From an uncultured Taibaiella sp. (GTDB taxonomy: Bacteria > Bacteroidota > Bacteroidia > Chitinophagales > Chitinophagaceae), in contig CALMXV010000017.1 of the NCBI GenBank assembly GCA_937871155.1, positions 1 to 8,408 on the forward strand: 8,408 nt of DNA. Reading direction: 5' to 3'. Under the pieces are notes generated by a model, which saw only the letters and a program-made list of their open reading frames with translations, searched no databases and was not told where the DNA came from. The position numbers and the translations under genes were made by a program. Of this stretch, positions 7,067 to 8,408 are shown piece after piece. Each line of letters starts with the position of its first letter. The first letter of the stretch is position 1.

Positions 7067-7165
7067 AGTTGTATTTAGACTTGCGTTAGGTACTACACTA
7101 AGAAACACAAGATGACCTATTTAACCACTAAATACATTCACCATGAATACTAAAGAAGAAATAAA

Positions 7166-7552
7166 ATGAATTTTAATTGTAAAGAAATATCATTGATTGA
7201 CGATGAATTCAGTTGTACCGTGACATTATCAGAGTACGAAGAAAACAACAATTTCGATATCAACATGACAGTTGATGAGATAATGGACTCAATTGGACAA
7301 TATATATTGCTTGAAAGGACATATGGCGAAGACGAATTTGACGAAGACTATTATTACTTTGAATCCAGTGAATTTGAAAAATCAGGAGATTTAGATGACT
7401 TTGAAATAATTCTGACAGAGAATCAATTTGTTCTAATAAAAGGAATTGAAAAAAATGAGATTCAAATTCATCCAAGCAATCAAATTTTTGACGACTTGAA
7501 AAATGCACTTTTGAAGATTACAAAGCAAAAAGGGAAACTGAAAATTCAATAG
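7166..7552 (+). CDS. Hypothetical very acidic small protein next to the RT remnant
   Basis: The 128-residue protein matches no family I recognise. It has no signal peptide or membrane segment, so it is probably cytoplasmic. Residues 1-50 look like a mixed alpha/beta start (alternating CTVTLSEYEE, then a helix with VDEIMDSIGQYILLE). Residues 51-80 are dense in Asp, Glu and Tyr (for example EDEFDEDYYYFESSEFE). Residues 81-100 look like beta strands (EIILTENQFVLIKGIE), and the tail (107-128) is probably a helix ending in a basic patch (KITKQKGKLKIQ). An acidic middle with a basic tail is compatible with an immunity protein, an antitoxin-like partner or a DNA mimic, but the sequence does not decide. 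ATG 7166 overlaps the TGA of an 8-codon open frame (7143-7169) as ATGA, and the start is preceded by a purine-rich stretch (AAAGAAGAAATAAA). Its genes on either side are the broken RT and the DUF3365 lipoprotein. Confidence 0.6.
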   Translation: MNFNCKEISLIDDEFSCTVTLSEYEENNNFDINMTVDEIMDSIGQYILLERTYGEDEFDEDYYYFESSEFEKSGDLDDFEIILTENQFVLIKGIEKNEIQIHPSNQIFDDLKNALLKITKQKGKLKIQ

Positions 7553-7586
7553 AAAATGAATAAAAAACTGATGTTAAGAAAGCAGA

Positions 7587-7618
7587 ACTCTTGCTTGTGA
7601 CATTGTGATGGCAAGAGT
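7587..7618. other. 8-bp stem hairpin downstream of the acidic gene
   Basis: ACTCTTGC (7587-7594) and GCAAGAGT (7611-7618) form a perfect stem with a 16-base loop that contains a direct repeat (TTGTGACA then TTGTGATG). It begins 34 bases after the stop at 7552. The bases that follow on the plus strand are CGCAAAAAC with no T-run, so it is not a standard intrinsic terminator. It could stabilise the acidic gene's mRNA, be part of a small RNA, or be a mobile-element feature. Confidence 0.4.
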
Positions 7619-7725
7619 CGCAAAAACATCTTAGATTGAACATTTAAATAACAACAAAGTTCTTTCTTCAATTAAAGGTTACGTTAAAAATGCCACCTCG
7701 CCTATATGCGACCAGTTCCACCTAC

Positions 7726-8331
7726 CTACCCCTTGGGCACTTCTGAAGAAGTAAACCGCACTTTCCAAAGCCCTCTTAATTGCCCCATTTGATAACCATG
7801 GGCTTTATCTTGAGGATAGGACGTTTGTATAGCATTCCATGTATCCATTGCTAGGTCTTTATCTTTTTCTCCATGACAAGATAGGCATGTAGGCATCGCG
7901 ATTGTAATAGCCTTGTAGTAAGTAGTACCTTGTTCATTGTTGACCAACAAATGTTTTTTATGCTTACTAGTATCTTGCATTAAATGCTGCATAGCCTTCC
8001 AAGCTTGCATATCTTGTTCCTCTTGAATTGCATTTTTCGGCTTTCTATTCTTATCACTTATCCGTTGAAGGGATACTTGATACTGATGGGCAGCTTGTTC
8101 TGTAAGTAGAATAGCATTTAGATTACAATACCCTACGGCTGCTGCAATGCCCTTTTCTTTAATAGCATTCACCAGATTTTGTAACAAGAGTTTTTGTGCA
8201 TTAGTAGCTACGCTATCCCCTAAAGAAAGATACTGTTCCTCAGTCATAGCCTGTGGTTTTTGTTGTTGGGTCTCTTGTCCACAACTATATAAAAGCATCA
8301 ATAAGCCAACTACCATCCACAGGTTTTTCAT
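7726..8331 (-). CDS. DUF3365/Tll0287-like haem lipoprotein
   Basis: The 201-residue protein carries a lipoprotein signal peptide (MKNLWMVVGLLMLLYSC, lipobox L-Y-S-C17). After a flexible linker (about 18-30) there is a helical region (31-125), including AVGYCNLNAI (65-74) and VSLQRISDKNRKPKN (86-100), which resembles the conserved S-x-x-x-R-N-P-x-N segment of DUF3365/Tll0287 proteins. The C-terminal half holds MPTCLSCHG (146-154), a single CxxCH c-type haem site. Cys69 is also conserved-looking. Tll0287-like proteins bind one haem and have been proposed as redox or sensor modules. An electron-transfer partner is not evident here. The protein is exported and its haem would need the Ccm system, part of which is encoded earlier in this window. 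Start 8331 is the only Met that gives a signal peptide. Confidence 0.82.
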   Translation of the reverse strand: MKNLWMVVGLLMLLYSCGQETQQQKPQAMTEEQYLSLGDSVATNAQKLLLQNLVNAIKEKGIAAAVGYCNLNAILLTEQAAHQYQVSLQRISDKNRKPKNAIQEEQDMQAWKAMQHLMQDTSKHKKHLLVNNEQGTTYYKAITIAMPTCLSCHGEKDKDLAMDTWNAIQTSYPQDKAHGYQMGQLRGLWKVRFTSSEVPKG

Positions 8332-8354
8332 AAGTATGATTTTTCTGGTTTGCC

Positions 8355-8362
8355 TAAAGATA
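8355..8362 (-). promoter_or_regulatory. Possible -7 box for the DUF3365 gene
   Basis: The minus strand reads TATCTTTA, one mismatch from TAnnTTTG, ending 23 bases before the ATG. That spacing resembles the boxes upstream of ccmE (26) and META (20). No clear -33 TTTG is present within the remaining bases of the window. Confidence 0.3.
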
Positions 8363-8408
8363 GTTCAAGAAACAGAATCAAGTAACCCTTTCTTGTAAAG
8401 TAAACACC

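Noticed and set aside
7082..7095. GCGTTAGGT resembling the 3' core of an integron attC site.
   Set aside because: GTTAGGT fits the loose GTTRRRY pattern, but I found no matching RYYYAAC arm at the required distance upstream and there is no cassette-like arrangement.
1..8408. Search for CRISPR arrays, tRNA/rRNA genes and complete insertion sequences.
   Set aside because: No regularly spaced repeats, no cloverleaf with a T-psi-C arm, and no transposase reading frame were seen.

Overview
The window looks like a chromosomal segment of a Bacteroidota bacterium, probably of the Chitinophagales/Sphingobacteriales type. The evidence is low-to-moderate GC, a split Ccm cytochrome c maturation locus with a CxxxY-type CcmE, a DUF4412 secreted protein whose signal peptide ends in the usual AVA|Q, a META-domain lipoprotein, weak Shine-Dalgarno sequences, and Bacteroidota-type -7 boxes (TAnnTTTG) upstream of several genes. 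The species cannot be named from this sequence.

Layout. Positions 1-188 hold no complete gene: there is a possible gene tail at the left edge, then a perfect bidirectional hairpin terminator (133-172). Next come ccmF (189-2651, minus) and ccmE (2825-3214, minus), probably one transcription unit running leftward from a promoter at about 3241-3248. A gene-free stretch (about 3249-3514) separates them from an orphan DUF58 membrane protein (3515-4903, minus). A divergent promoter region (4904-5068) leads to a secreted DUF4412 protein (5069-5866, plus), which converges on a META-domain lipoprotein (5889-6335, minus). From about 6445 to 7725 the texture changes to a small accessory island. It has a retron-type reverse transcriptase that has lost its N-terminal half (6445-6996), an unrecognised very acidic 128-residue protein (7166-7552), two hairpins and no other gene. 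At the right edge is a DUF3365/Tll0287-like haem lipoprotein with a CxxCH site (7726-8331, minus).

How the genes fit together. CcmE (haem chaperone) and CcmF (haem-apocytochrome ligation) attach haem to CxxCH proteins on the outer face of the inner membrane. The DUF3365 lipoprotein at the right end is a natural client, though nothing shows co-regulation. The DUF58, DUF4412 and META genes are envelope-associated and have no evident shared pathway. The accessory island looks like the remains of a retron or other RT-based defence element. I see no intact novel system here. The items most worth a second look are the RT remnant with its acidic neighbour, the CxxxY CcmE, and a motif of about 28 bp shared upstream of ccmF and the DUF58 gene.
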